From JADJLQ01 sp964396995 (GTDB taxonomy: Bacteria > Bacteroidota > Bacteroidia > Chitinophagales > Saprospiraceae): a stretch of DNA of 6,673 nucleotides. The DNA lies in NCBI GenBank assembly GCA_964396995.1, contig CAYNIG010000280.1:1-6673 (forward strand), written 5' to 3'. The translations under genes and the position numbers were made by a program. Shown piece by piece: positions 5,953-6,673 of the stretch (positions are counted from its first letter, which is position 1; every line of letters starts with the position of its first letter). Below the pieces are notes generated by a model. The model ran no database searches. It was not told the DNA's origin and saw only the letters and a list, made by a program, of their open reading frames with translations.

Positions 5953-6672
5953 CTATACCGGAGCTTCATTCTTCACGAGCAGTTGAAAGCCGTTACCGTG
6001 TATATTTACTATTTCCAGATTTGGATCCTCTTTGAGATATTTCCTCAGTTTTGTTACAAACACATCCATACTTCTGGCTGTAAAATAATTATCTTCTCCC
6101 CATATTTTGGTCAAAGCCTCCGATCTTGCCAATACATCATTTTTATACATGCAAAACATTCTGAGCAAATGAGCTTCTTTTGGTGAAAGCTTATCTTTTT
6201 TATTTGTATCAGCATGTATTAATAGCCTAAGAGGATAATTAAAATGATATTTACCTATGGTGAATTCTTTTATTTCTTCTCTTGGATCAGCTGCTTTTTT
6301 ACTTCGTTTGAGTATGGCTTGGATTCTGTAAAGCAATTCTTCAGAGTTAAACGGCTTGGATATATAATCATCCGCCCCGGTCTTGAATCCCTCCAGAATA
6401 TCTTGTTTTAAGGTTTTTGCAGTAAGGAATACAATAGGAATTTCTGCATCCTTTTGGCGCACTTCTTTAGCCAGTGTGAAACCATCTTTTTTGGGCATCA
6501 TCACATCAAAAATGCAAAGGTCAAAAGTACCTTTTTTAAAGGCTTCGTATCCTTCTGCACCGTCTGTGGCTAAGGTAACATCAAAATCGTGCATTTCAAG
6601 ATAAGATCTTAAAACATCACCAAAGTTTTGATCGTCTTCTACTAATAAGATTTTATTGTTCGTTTTAACCAT
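5953..6672 (-). CDS. OmpR/PhoB-family two-component response regulator, RprY-like
   Basis: This is a cytoplasmic DNA-binding regulator activated by phosphorylation from a sensor kinase. The N-terminal receiver domain (about 6-123) has the acidic pocket E12, D13 and D14, the phospho-acceptor D56 in DVMMPKKDG, the switch threonine T84 (FLTAKT) and the conserved K106 (SKPF). A linker leads to a winged-helix domain (about 134-235) with LSPKEAHLLRMF and, in the recognition-helix region, ARSMDVFVTKLRKYLKED, then the wing INIHGNGFQL. The 239 residues are full length. The sequence resembles RprY of Bacteroides, but I give no symbol because orthology cannot be tested here. The ATG at 6672 is one base from the window edge, so the promoter and any adjacent kinase gene are not visible. 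A terminator follows at 5884-5911. Confidence 0.92.
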   Translation of the reverse strand: MVKTNNKILLVEDDQNFGDVLRSYLEMHDFDVTLATDGAEGYEAFKKGTFDLCIFDVMMPKKDGFTLAKEVRQKDAEIPIVFLTAKTLKQDILEGFKTGADDYISKPFNSEELLYRIQAILKRSKKAADPREEIKEFTIGKYHFNYPLRLLIHADTNKKDKLSPKEAHLLRMFCMYKNDVLARSEALTKIWGEDNYFTARSMDVFVTKLRKYLKEDPNLEIVNIHGNGFQLLVKNEAPV

Positions 6673-6673
6673 A

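Noticed and set aside
1..6673. A defence system, biosynthetic cluster, CRISPR array or prophage
   Set aside because: Apart from three short or structurally unusual genes, the products are dispersed housekeeping enzymes; there are no direct repeat arrays, integrases, transposases or effector domains. A subtilase alone does not indicate a defence module.

Overview
The window looks like chromosomal sequence from a member of the Bacteroidota. It is AT-rich, most genes lack a recognisable Shine-Dalgarno site, several genes are preceded by the phylum's TAnnTTTG -7 promoter element, and the response regulator resembles RprY of Bacteroides. I cannot place it more finely than phylum. Nearly all the genes are housekeeping genes. 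I see no CRISPR array, RNA gene, intact insertion sequence or phage gene.

Layout: (1) Bases 1-202 hold no gene I can support and may be degenerate or element-derived. (2) Bases 203-1016 (+) hold a compact chain: a short unrecognised C-terminal-like ORF, a 47-residue single-pass membrane protein and the tRNA hydroxylase MiaE. Each gene is joined to the next by an ATGA stop/start overlap. The first two were found by reading the raw sequence. (3) Bases 1057-3111 (-) hold thioredoxin reductase (trxB) followed by class II fructose-bisphosphate aldolase (fba), 45 bp apart and convergent with miaE. (4) Bases 3254-4789 (+) encode a subtilisin-family protease with four predicted N-terminal membrane helices in place of a signal peptide. 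(5) Bases 4786-5310 (-) encode shikimate kinase (aroK); its stop codon shares the palindrome TTAA with the protease stop. (6) Bases 5366-5695 (+) encode YajC, the Sec-translocase accessory protein, divergent from aroK across 55 bp. (7) Bases 5696-5952 are intergenic and contain a strong bidirectional terminator. (8) Bases 5953-6672 (-) encode an OmpR/PhoB-type response regulator whose start lies at the right edge.

The genes do not form one pathway: they cover tRNA modification, redox balance, glycolysis, aromatic amino acid synthesis, protein export and signalling. The points most worth following are the membrane-embedded subtilase, the ATGA-coupled small genes before miaE, and several promoter elements that sit so close to start codons that the mRNAs would be leaderless or nearly so.
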